Shown: positions 29,123-39,597, counted from the first letter of the stretch. The stretch is 64,000 bases of DNA from Listeria monocytogenes (GCF_900187225.1 NZ_LT906436.1:1302001-1366000), one strand, 5' to 3'. Notes: generated by a model not told the origin, from the letters alone. A program made the numbers and translations.

Positions 29123-30211
29123 ATGACAGAGCTACTAAAAACACCGATTCATCCACTTTATGCAAAATATGGTGCGAAAACCATTGATTTTGGTGGGTGG
29201 GATTTACCGGTACAATTTGCTGGTATAAAAGCAGAACATGAGGCCGTGCGAACTGATGCAGGGTTATTTGACGTGTCTCACATGGGAGAAATTCTAGTAA
29301 AAGGACCTGATAGTACTTCTTATTTACAGTATTTGTTATCAAACGACATAGAAAAAATAAAAATCGGAAAAGCGCAATATAATATTATGTGCTATGAAAC
29401 TGGCGGAACAGTGGACGATCTAGTAGTTTATAAGAAATCAGAAACGGAATACATACTTGTTGTCAATGCAGCAAACACGGACAAAGATTTTGAATGGATG
29501 GTTAAAAATATTCGCGGGGATGTTTCTGTTACCAATGTATCTTCGGAATATGGACAATTAGCACTTCAAGGGCCAAACGCCGAAAAAATTCTCTCGAAAC
29601 TAACGGATGTAGATTTAAGCTCGATTAGCTTCTTTGGATTTGTGGAGGATGCGGATGTAGCTGGAGTGAAAACAATCATTTCAAGAAGTGGATATACTGG
29701 AGAAGATGGATTTGAAATTTATATGCCAAGCGCAGATGCAGGAAAAGTATTTGAGGCGATTTTGGCTGAAGGTGTCGCTCCAATTGGTTTAGGCGCAAGG
29801 GATACATTGCGTTTAGAGGCAGTACTTGCGCTTTATGGACAAGAATTAAGCAAAGACATTACTCCACTTGAAGCTGGCCTCAATTTTGCTGTTAAATTGA
29901 AAAAAGAAGCAGATTTTATAGGCAAAGAAGCCCTAATTAAACAAAAAGAAGCAGGGCTGAACAGAAAATTAGTTGGTATTGAATTAATCGAACGAGGTAT
30001 TCCACGTCACGATTATCCAGTATTTTTAAATGAGGAACAAATCGGCGTTGTGACTTCAGGCACGCAATCACCAACACTTGGAATAAATATTGGTCTCGCT
30101 TTAATTGATACAGCTTACACAGAATTGGGTCAAGAAGTTGAGATAGGCATAAGAAATAAAAAAGTAAAAGCAAAAATAGTACCAACACCATTTTATAAAC
30201 GCGCAAAGTAA
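29123..30211 (+). CDS. gcvT: Glycine cleavage system T protein (aminomethyltransferase)
   Basis: Transfers the aminomethyl carbon from lipoyl-H protein to tetrahydrofolate, releasing ammonia. 362 aa from ATG 29123, which follows AAAGGAGGAT; the frame upstream of it crosses the riboswitch terminator and is not coding. [13 protein letters not shown] and [12 protein letters not shown] are diagnostic GcvT motifs. First gene of gcvT-gcvPA-gcvPB. The H protein is not in this window. Confidence 0.96.
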   Translation: MTELLKTPIHPLYAKYGAKTIDFGGWDLPVQFAGIKAEHEAVRTDAGLFDVSHMGEILVKGPDSTSYLQYLLSNDIEKIKIGKAQYNIMCYETGGTVDDLVVYKKSETEYILVVNAANTDKDFEWMVKNIRGDVSVTNVSSEYGQLALQGPNAEKILSKLTDVDLSSISFFGFVEDADVAGVKTIISRSGYTGEDGFEIYMPSADAGKVFEAILAEGVAPIGLGARDTLRLEAVLALYGQELSKDITPLEAGLNFAVKLKKEADFIGKEALIKQKEAGLNRKLVGIELIERGIPRHDYPVFLNEEQIGVVTSGTQSPTLGINIGLALIDTAYTELGQEVEIGIRNKKVKAKIVPTPFYKRAK

Positions 30212-30226
30212 AAAGGAGGAAGTAAT

Positions 30227-31573
30227 ATGGCAAAACATCGTTATTTACCAATGACAGAGCAAGATGAAAAGGAAATGCTTGATGTAATAGGGGTTAAGTC
30301 AATTGATGACTTATTTCAAGATATTCCAGAAAAAATTAGATTTAAACGAGATTATGATTTAAAACCAGCAAAATCAGAACCCGCACTTTTACGCGAATTA
30401 TCGAAACTTGCTTCTAAAAATGCCAATACCAGTGAATATGCGTCTTTTTTAGGGGCTGGAGTTTATAGTCATTACATTCCAACCGTAGTGGATCACGTTA
30501 TTTCTCGTTCAGAATTTTATACAGCATATACACCTTATCAGCCTGAAATTTCGCAAGGAGAGTTGCAGGCAATCTTTGAATTCCAAACCATGATTGCGGA
30601 ACTTACTGGAATGGACTTGGCTAATTCCTCCATGTATGACGGTGGAACAGCACTTGCAGAAGCAGCAATGCTAGCAAGCGGGCATACAAAGCGTAAAAAA
30701 ATTCTTATTTCCGGAGCTGTTCATCCGGAAAGTAGCAATGTATTAAAAACCTACGCAACTGGTCAACACATTGAAGTAGAAGTTATTCCAGAACTAGATG
30801 GAAAAACAGATATCGAGGCCCTAAAAAAAGCTCTTTCAGATGATATTGCGGGTTTTGTTGTACAGTATCCAAACTTCTATGGACAAGTGGAACCTTTGGC
30901 AGAACTTGAAAAATTAGTGCATGAAAATAATTCTTTATTACTTGTATCGAGCAATCCGTTGTCTCTAGGATTGTTAACTCCACCAGGAGAATTTGGTGCA
31001 GATATTGTTGTAGGCGATTCGCAAGTATTCGGTATTCCAGAATCATTTGGAGGACCGCATTGTGGATTCTTTGCAGTAACAAATAAATTAATGCGTAAAG
31101 TTCCTGGACGTTTAGTTGGGGAAACTGTAGATGAAAATGGGAAGCGTGGTTATGTATTAACTTTACAAGCGCGCGAACAACATATCCGCCGGGACAAAGC
31201 AACTTCTAATATTTGCTCTAACCAAGCGCTGAATGCATTAGCTTCTTCTGTCGCAATGGCAACCCTTGGAAAAACAGGTCTTGTAGAAATGGCAAAACAA
31301 AACCTAGATAAATCTCACTATGCCAAACAAAAATTCCGTGAAAAAGGCTTTGAAGTTCTATTTTCAGATGGTTTTTTCAATGAATTCGTTGTAAAACTTT
31401 CGAAACCAATCAAAGAAGTGAACAAATCACTTTTAGATGAAGGGATTATCGGTGGGTATGACCTTGGCTTTTACGAGGAAAAATACAAACATCATATGCT
31501 TGTAGCAGTGACAGAAATGCGAACAAAAGAGGAAATTGATGCCTTTGTGGCTAGCTTGGAGGGTGCAAAATGA
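30227..31573 (+). CDS. gcvPA: Glycine dehydrogenase subunit 1 (P protein, N-terminal half)
   Basis: 448-aa half of the PLP-dependent P protein that decarboxylates glycine and passes the aminomethyl group to lipoyl-H protein. The split two-subunit form is normal for Firmicutes. [13 protein letters not shown] and [13 protein letters not shown]-like stretches are conserved. AAAGGAGGAAG precedes the ATG. Its TGA overlaps the ATG of gcvPB (ATGA). Confidence 0.96.
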   Translation: MAKHRYLPMTEQDEKEMLDVIGVKSIDDLFQDIPEKIRFKRDYDLKPAKSEPALLRELSKLASKNANTSEYASFLGAGVYSHYIPTVVDHVISRSEFYTAYTPYQPEISQGELQAIFEFQTMIAELTGMDLANSSMYDGGTALAEAAMLASGHTKRKKILISGAVHPESSNVLKTYATGQHIEVEVIPELDGKTDIEALKKALSDDIAGFVVQYPNFYGQVEPLAELEKLVHENNSLLLVSSNPLSLGLLTPPGEFGADIVVGDSQVFGIPESFGGPHCGFFAVTNKLMRKVPGRLVGETVDENGKRGYVLTLQAREQHIRRDKATSNICSNQALNALASSVAMATLGKTGLVEMAKQNLDKSHYAKQKFREKGFEVLFSDGFFNEFVVKLSKPIKEVNKSLLDEGIIGGYDLGFYEEKYKHHMLVAVTEMRTKEEIDAFVASLEGAK

Positions 31574-33036
31574 ATTTAGAAGAAACGATGCCATTAGTGT
31601 TTGAACGTTCTATTCCGGGAAGAATTGGCTTTAGTTTGCCAGAAAGCGATGTTCCAGAAACAAATGCCGGTGATTATTTTGATCAAGCATATATTCGTTC
31701 TATACCAGCAGATTTGCCAGAATTAAGCGAACTTGAAATCATGCGTCATTATACCAATTTATCCAATCATAATTTTGGTGTTGATTCTGGTTTTTATCCG
31801 CTTGGATCTTGTACGATGAAATATAACCCTAAAATCAATGAAAAAGTTGCACGTTTTCCAGGCTTTGCGAATATCCATCCAAACCAACCAGAAAGCTCAG
31901 TCCAAGGCGCACTAGAACTACTATATGATTTACAAACAAGCTTAGTTGAAATTACAGGAATGGATGAAGTAACGTTACAACCAGCTGCTGGAGCACATGG
32001 AGAATGGACTGGATTAATGCTCATTCGCGCGTTTCATGAAAAAAATGGTGATACAAAACGCACAAAAGTAATCATCCCAGATTCCGCACATGGAACGAAC
32101 CCTGCATCCGCAGCTGTTGCTGGCTTTGATGTTGTCACGGTTAAATCAAATGAAAAAGGGCTTGTTGATGTGGCTGATTTGAAAAAGGTAGTAGGCGAAG
32201 ATACAGCCGCATTAATGCTCACAAACCCGAATACACTCGGTCTTTTCGAAAAAGATATTGTTGAAATGGCAGAAATCGTCCATGAAGCTGGTGGTAAATT
32301 ATATTATGATGGCGCCAACTTAAATGCTATTATGGCAAAAGTTAGACCGGGAGACATGGGCTTTGATGTAGTTCATTTAAATTTACACAAAACATTTACA
32401 GGTCCTCACGGTGGTGGCGGTCCTGGTTCTGGCCCAATTGGCGTGAAAAAGGAATTAATACCGTTCCTACCAACACCAGTCCTTACGAAAAAAGAAGACA
32501 TTTACACATTTGATTACAATTATCCTGACTCTATTGGACGCGTGAAACCTTATTATGGTAACTTTGGTATCAACGTTCGCGCGTATACGTACATTCGTAC
32601 AATGGGCCCAGATGGCTTGAAATTGGTGACAGAATATGCCGTTTTAAATGCGAACTATATGATGCGTAAATTGCAAGAAGCTTATGATTTACCATTTGAT
32701 CAAGTGTGTAAACACGAATTTGTTTTAAGTGGTAATAGACAGAAGAAACTTGGTGTAAGAACCGTTGATATTGCAAAACGATTGCTAGATCATAATTTCC
32801 ATCCGCCAACCGTTTATTTCCCGCTAATTGTTGGTGAAGCAATCATGATTGAACCAACTGAAACAGAATCGAAAGAAACACTAGACTCTTTCATCGATAC
32901 AATGTTAAAAATTGCTAAAGAAGCAGAAGAAAATCCTGAAATCGTCCAAGAAGCGCCCCATAGCACTTATGTAAAACGACTAGACGAAACTCGTGCTGCT
33001 AGAAAACCGATTTTACGTTATCAAAAAGAAGTATAA
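31570..33036 (+). CDS. gcvPB: Glycine dehydrogenase subunit 2 (P protein, C-terminal half)
   Basis: 488-aa subunit carrying the PLP-binding lysine, near residue 273 in [19 protein letters not shown]. It pairs with gcvPA to form the active P protein. [12 protein letters not shown] near the start is conserved. It overlaps gcvPA by 4 bases and ends at a strong bidirectional terminator. Confidence 0.96.
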   Translation: MNLEETMPLVFERSIPGRIGFSLPESDVPETNAGDYFDQAYIRSIPADLPELSELEIMRHYTNLSNHNFGVDSGFYPLGSCTMKYNPKINEKVARFPGFANIHPNQPESSVQGALELLYDLQTSLVEITGMDEVTLQPAAGAHGEWTGLMLIRAFHEKNGDTKRTKVIIPDSAHGTNPASAAVAGFDVVTVKSNEKGLVDVADLKKVVGEDTAALMLTNPNTLGLFEKDIVEMAEIVHEAGGKLYYDGANLNAIMAKVRPGDMGFDVVHLNLHKTFTGPHGGGGPGSGPIGVKKELIPFLPTPVLTKKEDIYTFDYNYPDSIGRVKPYYGNFGINVRAYTYIRTMGPDGLKLVTEYAVLNANYMMRKLQEAYDLPFDQVCKHEFVLSGNRQKKLGVRTVDIAKRLLDHNFHPPTVYFPLIVGEAIMIEPTETESKETLDSFIDTMLKIAKEAEENPEIVQEAPHSTYVKRLDETRAARKPILRYQKEV

Positions 33037-33040
33037 AAAG

Positions 33041-33077
33041 AAGCCTTGCTGCGAAATTTCGTAGCAAGGCTTTTTTT
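33041..33077. terminator. Bidirectional terminator, gcvPB / rhodanese
   Basis: A 16-bp inverted repeat, 33041-33056 with 33057-33072 (one G-T pair), followed by T-run and preceded by A-run. Confidence 0.9.
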
Positions 33078-33456
33078 ATTTAGATTTAGTTTTTCCTGTC
33101 CATTTACGGTAGCCGCCTTTAAGCTGATACACTTGTTTGTAGCCGCGTTTATAAAGCATAATTGCTGCACGGTTACTACGTTGTGCTGTTTGGCAGTATA
33201 AGTAAACTGGTAAATCTTGACGAATTTCTGTTGTCCGGTTTTTCATTTGTGTAACTGGGATATTTCTAGCTCCAAGAATATGTCCAGCATCGAATTCATT
33301 TGGCTCGCGAACATCAATTAATTGTGCTTTACGATAACCTTTTTTAAATTCTTCTTCTGTTAAAACTTTTACTGCTTTGCGTCGCATTACAAACTGGTAA
33401 ATTTCGTATCCTAAAAGAATAACCAGAATGATAATTGCTATAATCCAACTAATCAC
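33076..33456 (-). CDS. yqhL: Membrane-anchored rhodanese-like protein (YqhL)
   Basis: 126 aa: one N-terminal membrane helix (about 3-20), then a single rhodanese domain with active-site Cys88 in YCQTAQRS. Rhodaneses move sulfane sulfur; the acceptor here is unknown. GTG start at 33456 with AAAGGGG upstream. It is convergent with gcvPB, like Bacillus yqhL next to the gcv operon. Confidence 0.9.
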   Translation of the reverse strand: MISWIIAIIILVILLGYEIYQFVMRRKAVKVLTEEEFKKGYRKAQLIDVREPNEFDAGHILGARNIPVTQMKNRTTEIRQDLPVYLYCQTAQRSNRAAIMLYKRGYKQVYQLKGGYRKWTGKTKSK

Positions 33457-33517
33457 TTGTGTAGACCCCTTTCATCCTGAAAACTGCTTTTTTTAAAGCA
33501 TACTTTTCTATTATAAC

Positions 33518-33790
33518 TTATTTTTTGCCACCATCAATCACTTTGAAGGAAGATTTTCGTTTTTTCTTTGTTTTTTTCTTCGGGTTATGCATGTTTTTCG
33601 ATTGTTTCACCGCTTTTTGGTAATTACTGTCAGTTTTTCTATTCGTGAAAAGTCGCAGTAGGAGGGTGAAAATAAGTGTCCCAATTAAAACGGAGACAAT
33701 CAGGATGAAAAATGATTTAAAACCACCCATTAAAAGCCCTATACCAACAAGTGCTAGTAAAACAATAGCAATGAGGGGATACTTCTTCAA
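33518..33790 (-). CDS. yqhP: YqhP-like small membrane protein (SA1362 family)
   Basis: 90 aa with two hydrophobic segments (about 5-22 and 27-47) and a strongly basic C-terminus rich in Lys and Arg (KKKTKKKRKSS). The basic tail probably sits in the cytoplasm. The TTG start at 33790 follows AGGAGTGG. Function unknown. It lies 12 bases after yqhQ on the same strand, as in Bacillus. Confidence 0.8.
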   Translation of the reverse strand: MKKYPLIAIVLLALVGIGLLMGGFKSFFILIVSVLIGTLIFTLLLRLFTNRKTDSNYQKAVKQSKNMHNPKKKTKKKRKSSFKVIDGGKK

Positions 33791-33802
33791 ATTAATCCAC
33801 TC

Positions 33803-34789
33803 CTATTCTAAAAGTTCCAGATTATCCGGTTCAACTACATCTATTGGTGCACCTTCTTTTTCCACTCGTAAAAGCTCATTAAAGGATGCAATGGCAACCT
33901 CAACTTGATCATCGGACGGTTCTTTTGTTGTAAGAAGTTGTAGCCATAACCCTGGAACGCCTAAATATTTAAGGACAGGGATATTTCGACATTTATTAGT
34001 TAATTGAAGTACCTCAAATGCTACACCAAGCACGACAGGAATAAGCAAAATCCGATTGACCACTCGAAGCCAAAGAGGGTCGGTTGGTACTAACAAATAA
34101 ATAAACATACCAACAATAACCGTAAATAAAATAAAACTGCTGCCACAACGATAATGCAGTCGCGATTGTTTTTGTACATTTTCAACTGTTAAAGGTAAAT
34201 TTTCTTCGTAACAATTAATCACCTTATGCTCAGAACCGTGATATTGAAAAACTCGTTTAATAATAGGGGTCTGAGAAACCGCAAAAATATAGGTTAATAG
34301 AAGAATTAATTTAAAAAGACTCTCTAAAAATACTTGGGCCGTATCACCTGGAACGATTGGACGGAATAATTCCGCTAAAAACACAGGGATGAGCGTCATG
34401 ACAAATTTAGCAAAGACGAAAGATAAAATACCGATGACGGCAACGCCAAGCCACATCGCGACTTTCGATTCTTTTTTTTCAATTTTTTCTTCTTCCACTG
34501 GATTATTTGGATCTTCGTCATATCGGTCTGTCGCAAAAGCGAGGTGTTTGGAACCGATAGCGCTAGATTCAATTAATGCAACAATACCTCTTAAAAAAGG
34601 GATTTTCTTCATACGCATAACCCAAACTGGGCTATTTTTTTCTAAATAAAAATATTCTAATGAACCATCTATACGTCTAATTGCTGTCACGGTCTTTTTT
34701 TTGCCGCCAAACATGACGCCTTCAACTACAGCTTGACCGCCATATGATGGTACGTTTTGTTTGCTCAAAGTTTTCACCAGCCTATTCAT
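33803..34789 (-). CDS. yqhQ: YqhQ, DUF1385 membrane protein
   Basis: About 325 aa, family DUF1385. YGGQAVVEGVMF near the N-terminus is the family signature. Four or more membrane segments follow, and FQYHGSEHKVINCYE is a second conserved block with His residues that could bind metal. The start is uncertain: ATG 34789 has no ribosome site, while a TTG near 34768 is preceded by GGTGA and matches where the family starts. Function unknown. Confidence 0.87.
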   Translation of the reverse strand: MNRLVKTLSKQNVPSYGGQAVVEGVMFGGKKKTVTAIRRIDGSLEYFYLEKNSPVWVMRMKKIPFLRGIVALIESSAIGSKHLAFATDRYDEDPNNPVEEEKIEKKESKVAMWLGVAVIGILSFVFAKFVMTLIPVFLAELFRPIVPGDTAQVFLESLFKLILLLTYIFAVSQTPIIKRVFQYHGSEHKVINCYEENLPLTVENVQKQSRLHYRCGSSFILFTVIVGMFIYLLVPTDPLWLRVVNRILLIPVVLGVAFEVLQLTNKCRNIPVLKYLGVPGLWLQLLTTKEPSDDQVEVAIASFNELLRVEKEGAPIDVVEPDNLELLE

Positions 34790-34871
34790 GTTTACTAATA
34801 TGTTATTTTACGCTAAAAATAGTTTTTCGTATAGCGCAAAACGCCTAAAAAAAGTTATTTTTTCTAAATTG

Positions 34872-34880
34872 TGATAAAAT
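34872..34880 (+). promoter_or_regulatory. Extended -10 promoter of the Xaa-Pro peptidase gene
   Basis: TGA-TAAAAT at 34872-34880, about 70 bases before the start; the -35 region is poor. Confidence 0.45.
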
Positions 34881-34947
34881 AGTTTCGAACGCGTCTAATA
34901 ATGCGATTTTTGCGCGACTAAAATTTGATAAAAGTGGGGGAATAAAA

Positions 34948-36009
34948 ATGTCTAAATTAACTAAAATTCAAGAAACGCTTGGCAAGGAAAAGATAGAAGC
35001 AGTTCTTGTCACAAGTGAGTTTAATAGAAGGTATGTATCTGGTTTCACTGGGACAAGTGGTGTGGCGCTAATTTTACCTGAAAAAGCTTATTTTGTAACA
35101 GATTTCAGATATACAGAACAAGCAGCAAAACAAGCAGAAGGATATGAAATTGTACAACATACTGGTCCAATTTTTGATACAGTAGAAGATTTATTAATTA
35201 AAAACGATACAAAAACACTACATTTTGAAGCAGATTATGTGACTGTATCTGAATTTAAACAAATGGAGCGCGTATTTAATCGTCAATTAATCCCACTTAC
35301 TGGCTTCTTTGAAGAAATGCGTAAAGTGAAAACAGCGAGTGAACTAAAAGCAATCCGCACAGCTTGTGATATTGCTGATGCAGCTTTTGCACATATTATT
35401 CAATTTATTAAACCAGGTATGGCTGAAATCGAAGTATCTAATGAGCTAGAATTCTTTATGAGACGTGCTGGAGCTACTTCCTCATCGTTCGATACAATCG
35501 TTGCATCCGGAATTCGTTCTGCATTACCACATGGGGTTGCTTCGGATAAGAAGATTGAAGTTGGCGATTTCGTTACAATGGATTACGGTTGTTACTATGA
35601 TGGTTACTGTTCAGATATGACAAGAACAATCGCGGTCGGTGAACCTGCTGAAAAATTAAAAGAAATATACCAAATCACTTTAGATGCCCAATTGAAAGTA
35701 ATTGATAGCTTAAAACCAGGAATGACTGGAATTGAAGCAGATGCTATTGCACGTGATTATATTTCTTCTTTTGGCTATGGCGATGCATTTGGACATTCTT
35801 TGGGACATGGTATTGGACTAGAAATTCACGAAGGACCTAATTTATCCTTTAAGAGCCCTCAAAAACTGGAAGTTGGACATGTTGTTACAGATGAACCAGG
35901 AATTTATTTACCAGGAATCGGTGGAGTTAGAATTGAAGATGATCTATTAATTACAGAAACGGGTAACGAGATTCTAATTCATTCACCAAAAGAATTAATT
36001 ATTTTATAA
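34948..36009 (+). CDS. yqhT: Xaa-Pro peptidase (M24 family)
   Basis: Metallopeptidase that removes residues before proline, 353 aa. An N-terminal creatinase-like domain (about 1-125) precedes the pita-bread catalytic domain. The metal ligands fit: Asp in MDYGCYYDGY, Asp in CSDMTRT, His in GHSLGHGIG, Glu in TDEPGIY and Glu in RIEDD. AAGTGGGGG lies before the ATG. It precedes efp, as in Bacillus yqhT-efp. Aminopeptidase P and prolidase are hard to tell apart by sequence alone. Confidence 0.92.
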   Translation: MSKLTKIQETLGKEKIEAVLVTSEFNRRYVSGFTGTSGVALILPEKAYFVTDFRYTEQAAKQAEGYEIVQHTGPIFDTVEDLLIKNDTKTLHFEADYVTVSEFKQMERVFNRQLIPLTGFFEEMRKVKTASELKAIRTACDIADAAFAHIIQFIKPGMAEIEVSNELEFFMRRAGATSSSFDTIVASGIRSALPHGVASDKKIEVGDFVTMDYGCYYDGYCSDMTRTIAVGEPAEKLKEIYQITLDAQLKVIDSLKPGMTGIEADAIARDYISSFGYGDAFGHSLGHGIGLEIHEGPNLSFKSPQKLEVGHVVTDEPGIYLPGIGGVRIEDDLLITETGNEILIHSPKELIIL

Positions 36010-36111
36010 AATTCCTTTGTAACTTTGTGCGTTTTATGGTTAAATAAGGAAGAATGAGCAGTTTTAATATGCTCCAAATAAAGATACTTTGCAAATTACA
36101 GGAGGAAAAAC

Positions 36112-36669
36112 ATGATTTCAGTAAATGACTTTAAAACAGGGTTAACAATAGAAGTAGATAATGGTATTTGGCGTGTGCTAGATTTCCAACATGTAAAACC
36201 CGGAAAAGGAGCAGCCTTCGTTCGTTCCAAATTACGTAACCTTCGTACAGGTGCAATCCAAGAAAAAACATTCCGTGGTGGCGAAAAAGTAGCAAAAGCG
36301 CAAATCGACAATCGCAAAATGGCCTATTTATACGCAGATGGTACAAATCATGTATTCATGGATAATGAGTCTTATGAACAAATTGAACTTCCGGAAGACC
36401 AAATTGCTCATGAGCTTAAATTTTTAAAAGAAAATATGGAAATTAATATTATCATGTATCAAGGGGAAACAATCGGTATTGATTTACCTAACACAGTAGA
36501 ATTAGTTGTTACTGCAACTGATCCTGGAATTAAAGGTGATACGTCTTCTGGTGGTTCTAAACCCGCCACTCTTGAAACTGGTCTTGTTGTGCAAGTACCG
36601 TTTTTCGTTAATGAGGGAGACAAACTAGTTATTAATACAACCGAAGCAGCGTATGTTTCTCGGGCGTAA
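36112..36669 (+). CDS. efp: Elongation factor P
   Basis: Relieves ribosome stalling at polyproline. The 185-aa protein has three beta-barrel domains resembling tRNA in shape. The tip residue is Lys32 in KPGKGAA, as in Bacillus, where it is modified by 5-aminopentanol. CAGGAGG precedes the ATG. The 102-base gap after the peptidase gene may hold its own promoter, but I see no clear one. Confidence 0.97.
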   Translation: MISVNDFKTGLTIEVDNGIWRVLDFQHVKPGKGAAFVRSKLRNLRTGAIQEKTFRGGEKVAKAQIDNRKMAYLYADGTNHVFMDNESYEQIELPEDQIAHELKFLKENMEINIIMYQGETIGIDLPNTVELVVTATDPGIKGDTSSGGSKPATLETGLVVQVPFFVNEGDKLVINTTEAAYVSRA

Positions 36670-36685
36670 GCAAGAATCGTTTACT

Positions 36686-36716
36686 ACAGCTGGAGTTAAT
36701 TCTTCAGCTGTTTTTC
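36686..36716 (+). terminator. efp terminator
   Basis: A 10-bp stem (36686-36695 with 36702-36711, one G-T pair) followed by TTTTT. Confidence 0.85.
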
Positions 36717-36757
36717 TATTTATCAGCGCTTCCAGTACACCTTTTGAATAAAAAGTA

Positions 36758-36766
36758 TGGTACAAT
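36758..36766 (+). promoter_or_regulatory. Extended -10 promoter of accB
   Basis: TGG-TACAAT at 36758-36766, about 60 bases before accB. I do not see a convincing FapR operator. Confidence 0.5.
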
Positions 36767-36827
36767 AAGGACAATGCGTGATTCATGCAATTTTTTATTT
36801 TTAGTATTATTAAGGAGTGTAAATGGT

Positions 36828-37295
36828 ATGTTATCAATAGATGAAATTAAACAGCTAATCGAGCTGATTGACGAGTCAACCCTAGATGAGTTTGAGTTAG
36901 AAACGAAAGATAGTAAGATTTTGCTTAAAAAGCATAAAACGGTTGTTGCTACAGCGGTACAAGAAGCTCCAATTGCTGTCGCACCAGCACAAACAGCGCC
37001 AGTAACACCAGCAGCCGCTCCTCAAGTAGAAGCAAGTACAGCTGAAGATGTGAACCTGGAAGTAATTACATCTCCAATGGTCGGGACTTTTTATGCATCC
37101 GCTTCACCAGAAGATGCTAATTTTGTTAGCGTTGGCTCTAAAGTATCCGCGCAATCCGTTGTATGTATTGTAGAAGCAATGAAATTATTCAACGAAATTA
37201 CTGCTGATATCGATGGAGAAATTGCAGAAATTCTTGTTTCGAGTGGTGAATTAGTCGAATTTGGACAACCACTCTTCAAAGTTAGAAAAAAATAA
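36828..37295 (+). CDS. accB: Biotin carboxyl carrier protein of acetyl-CoA carboxylase
   Basis: Carries the biotin that shuttles CO2 to acetyl-CoA, the first step of fatty acid synthesis. 155 aa from ATG 36828, after AAGGAG with a 10-base gap. An N-terminal helical part, an Ala/Pro/Thr-rich linker (about 45-75) and the biotinyl domain follow; biotin attaches at Lys119 in VEAMKLF. It is followed by accC after 13 bases. The frame stays open to 36744, but that stretch is the promoter region. Confidence 0.96.
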   Translation: MLSIDEIKQLIELIDESTLDEFELETKDSKILLKKHKTVVATAVQEAPIAVAPAQTAPVTPAAAPQVEASTAEDVNLEVITSPMVGTFYASASPEDANFVSVGSKVSAQSVVCIVEAMKLFNEITADIDGEIAEILVSSGELVEFGQPLFKVRKK

Positions 37296-37308
37296 GGGGT
37301 CGAAAAAC

Positions 37309-38673
37309 ATGATTAAAAAAGTACTGGTAGCGAACCGTGGAGAAATCGCTGTCCGTATCATTCGCGCTGCAAAAGAACTTGGAGTGGAGACAGTGGCGAT
37401 TTATTCGGAAGCAGATAGAGAAGCGCTACATATTCAGCTGGCGGATGAAGCTTATTGTGTAGGTCCCGCGGCAACAAAAGATAGTTATTTAAATATGTCA
37501 AACATTATTAGCCTTGCTGTTTTAACGAACTGTGATGCTATTCATCCTGGCTATGGTTTCTTAGCCGAAAATGCAGATTTCGCTGAGTTATGCGAAGACT
37601 GCAATATTACTTTTATCGGGCCAAGCGCTTCCGCTATTTCGCAAATGGGAACAAAAGATGTTGCCCGTGAAACTATGCGTAAAGCAGGTGTTCCAATCGT
37701 TCCTGGTTCACAAGGAATCGTTGCCGATGTGGAAGATGGTAAAAAAATCGCCAAAAAAATCGGTTATCCGGTGATCATTAAAGCAACAGCTGGCGGTGGC
37801 GGTAAGGGTATTCGTGTAGCAGAAAATGAAGAAAAATTAATCTCTGGTATTCATACGACGCAACAAGAAGCAGAAGCAGCATTTGGAGATCCAGGCGTTT
37901 ATCTTGAAAAATACATTCAAGATTTCCGCCACGTAGAAATTCAAGTACTTGCTGATAACCATGGTAACGTGATTCATTTAGGAGAGCGTGATTGTAGTAT
38001 TCAACGTCGCTTGCAAAAGCTAATTGAAGAATCACCATCACCTGCCATTGATGAAAAAACACGCCAAAAAATGGGTAAAGCGGCCGTTAAAGCTGCCAAA
38101 GCCGTGAATTATTCTGGTGCAGGTACAATTGAATTTATTTATGATCATCATGAAAATAATTTCTACTTTATGGAAATGAATACTCGTATCCAAGTAGAAC
38201 ACCCTGTAACGGAACTTGTTACCGGAATTGATTTAGTCAAACAACAATTTTTAGTTGCTTCAGGTGAAGAGCTACAAATTAAACAAGCAGATGTGAAATT
38301 AACAGGTTGGGCAATGGAGTGTCGTATTAACGCTGAAAATCCGGAGAAAAACTTTATGCCAGCTCCAGGAGAAATTAAATTTTATCTTCCTCCAGGTGGC
38401 TTAGGCGTTCGAATTGACTCGGCAGCATATCCAAACTACAAAATTCCGCCATATTATGATTCGATGATTGCTAAAGTAATCTGTTATGCAGAAACACGTG
38501 AAGAAGTTATTCAAAAAATGAAACGAGCGTTGTCTGAATTTGCCATTGATGGCATTCCTTCAACCATTCCATTCCATTTACGCGTGTTAGATAATGATGT
38601 ATTTTTATCAGGCGACTTCAATACAAAATTCTTGGAGCAAAATGATGTAATGAATCTTTCTAAGGAGGGCTAA
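37309..38673 (+). CDS. accC: Biotin carboxylase subunit of acetyl-CoA carboxylase
   Basis: ATP-dependent carboxylation of biotin on AccB. 454 aa from ATG 37309 with AAGGGG upstream. It has VLVANRGEIAVRI at the start, the ATP-grasp glycine loop KATAGGGGKGI and MNTRIQVEHPVTE at the active site. The accA/accD subunits are elsewhere. It is followed after 3 bases by yqhY. Confidence 0.97.
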   Translation: MIKKVLVANRGEIAVRIIRAAKELGVETVAIYSEADREALHIQLADEAYCVGPAATKDSYLNMSNIISLAVLTNCDAIHPGYGFLAENADFAELCEDCNITFIGPSASAISQMGTKDVARETMRKAGVPIVPGSQGIVADVEDGKKIAKKIGYPVIIKATAGGGGKGIRVAENEEKLISGIHTTQQEAEAAFGDPGVYLEKYIQDFRHVEIQVLADNHGNVIHLGERDCSIQRRLQKLIEESPSPAIDEKTRQKMGKAAVKAAKAVNYSGAGTIEFIYDHHENNFYFMEMNTRIQVEHPVTELVTGIDLVKQQFLVASGEELQIKQADVKLTGWAMECRINAENPEKNFMPAPGEIKFYLPPGGLGVRIDSAAYPNYKIPPYYDSMIAKVICYAETREEVIQKMKRALSEFAIDGIPSTIPFHLRVLDNDVFLSGDFNTKFLEQNDVMNLSKEG

Positions 38674-38676
38674 ATA

Positions 38677-39084
38677 ATGGCTTATACAAAAGATTTGCGA
38701 AAACAAAATGATGCACCGCTCGGTAAAATTGAGATTGCACCAGAAGTAATCGGCGTAATCGCTGGACTGGCTGCAAGTGAAATTGAAAACGTTGCTTATA
38801 TGCAAGGTGGCTTCGCGACAGAAATGCGCGAAAAATTCAGTGGTGCTGTAAACTACCGTAAAGGCGTAAAAGTAGAACTAACCGAAGAAGGAATTCTAAT
38901 CGAACTTTATTGTTCAGTCTTATTTGGCGCAACAATTCCACTTGTTGCTCAAAATATTCAAGATGCTGTCAGAGATACCATTTTTAATATGACTGGTTTA
39001 AATGTACTCGAAATCAACGTTCATATCGTTGGCGTACAATTTGAAAAAACAGAAACACTTTCCTTCGATGATTTTGAGCTATAA
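38677..39084 (+). CDS. yqhY: YqhY, Asp23/Gls24 family protein
   Basis: 135-aa member of the Gls24/Asp23 (DUF322) family. GKIEIAPEVIGVIAGLAASEIENV is the conserved stretch (seen from about residue 16). It lies 3 bases after accC. In Bacillus the homologue sits in the same place and genetic work ties it to acetyl-CoA carboxylase control; the same is inferred here. AAGGAGGG is inside the accC end, so translation is coupled. Confidence 0.92.
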   Translation: MAYTKDLRKQNDAPLGKIEIAPEVIGVIAGLAASEIENVAYMQGGFATEMREKFSGAVNYRKGVKVELTEEGILIELYCSVLFGATIPLVAQNIQDAVRDTIFNMTGLNVLEINVHIVGVQFEKTETLSFDDFEL

Positions 39085-39114
39085 AATTCAAGGAACAAAA
39101 GGAGCAGCTTTAAC

Positions 39115-39501
39115 ATGAAAAGAAGAGAGGCGCGCGAGAAAGCACTTCAAGCACTATTCCAAATAGAGCTAAACGAAATGTCGCTAGATCAAGCTATTAA
39201 AAACATCATGGAAGACGAGCAAGACGACTATATGGAAAAATTAGTCGAAGGTGTAATGGCGAATAAAGCTGAAATTGATGCTATTATTGAACCTAACTTA
39301 GACAATTGGCGTATAGATCGTTTGAGTAAAGTAGATTTATCTTTACTTCGCTTGAGTGTTTATGAGATTAAGTACTTGGATGATGTGCCAAATAGAGTTA
39401 GTTTAAATGAATCCATCGAAATTGCAAAAATTTACAGCGATGAAAAATCAAGTAAATTTATTAATGGCGTACTTGCTAATATTGCACCGGAAGATAAATA
39501 A
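39115..39501 (+). CDS. nusB: Transcription antitermination factor NusB
   Basis: 128-aa all-helical RNA-binding protein that works with NusE (S10) on boxA of rRNA leaders. REAREKALQALFQIE at the N-terminus and SLNESIEIAKIYSDEKSSKFINGVL at the C-terminus (shown in part: KFINGVLANI) are diagnostic. AAAGGAGCAG precedes the ATG. It follows yqhY by 30 bases. Confidence 0.95.
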   Translation: MKRREAREKALQALFQIELNEMSLDQAIKNIMEDEQDDYMEKLVEGVMANKAEIDAIIEPNLDNWRIDRLSKVDLSLLRLSVYEIKYLDDVPNRVSLNESIEIAKIYSDEKSSKFINGVLANIAPEDK

Positions 39502-39509
39502 GCTTGATT

Positions 39510-39535
39510 GAGTGCAAGGGAACTCCCTTGCACTC
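39510..39535 (+). other. Hairpin between nusB and folD
   Basis: A perfect 11-bp stem, 39510-39520 with 39525-39535, loop AACT. No T-run follows, so it is more likely a stability or processing element than a strong terminator. Confidence 0.55.
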
Positions 39536-39597
39536 CCTTATTTCGTGATTTTTTAAGAATAATTACGTGCAACTTATTTTTAAAGGGGGCAATACTC

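Noticed and set aside
37261-37308. Earlier start for accC
   Set aside because: Lies inside the accB end; ATG 37309 has the ribosome site and the conserved N-terminus.
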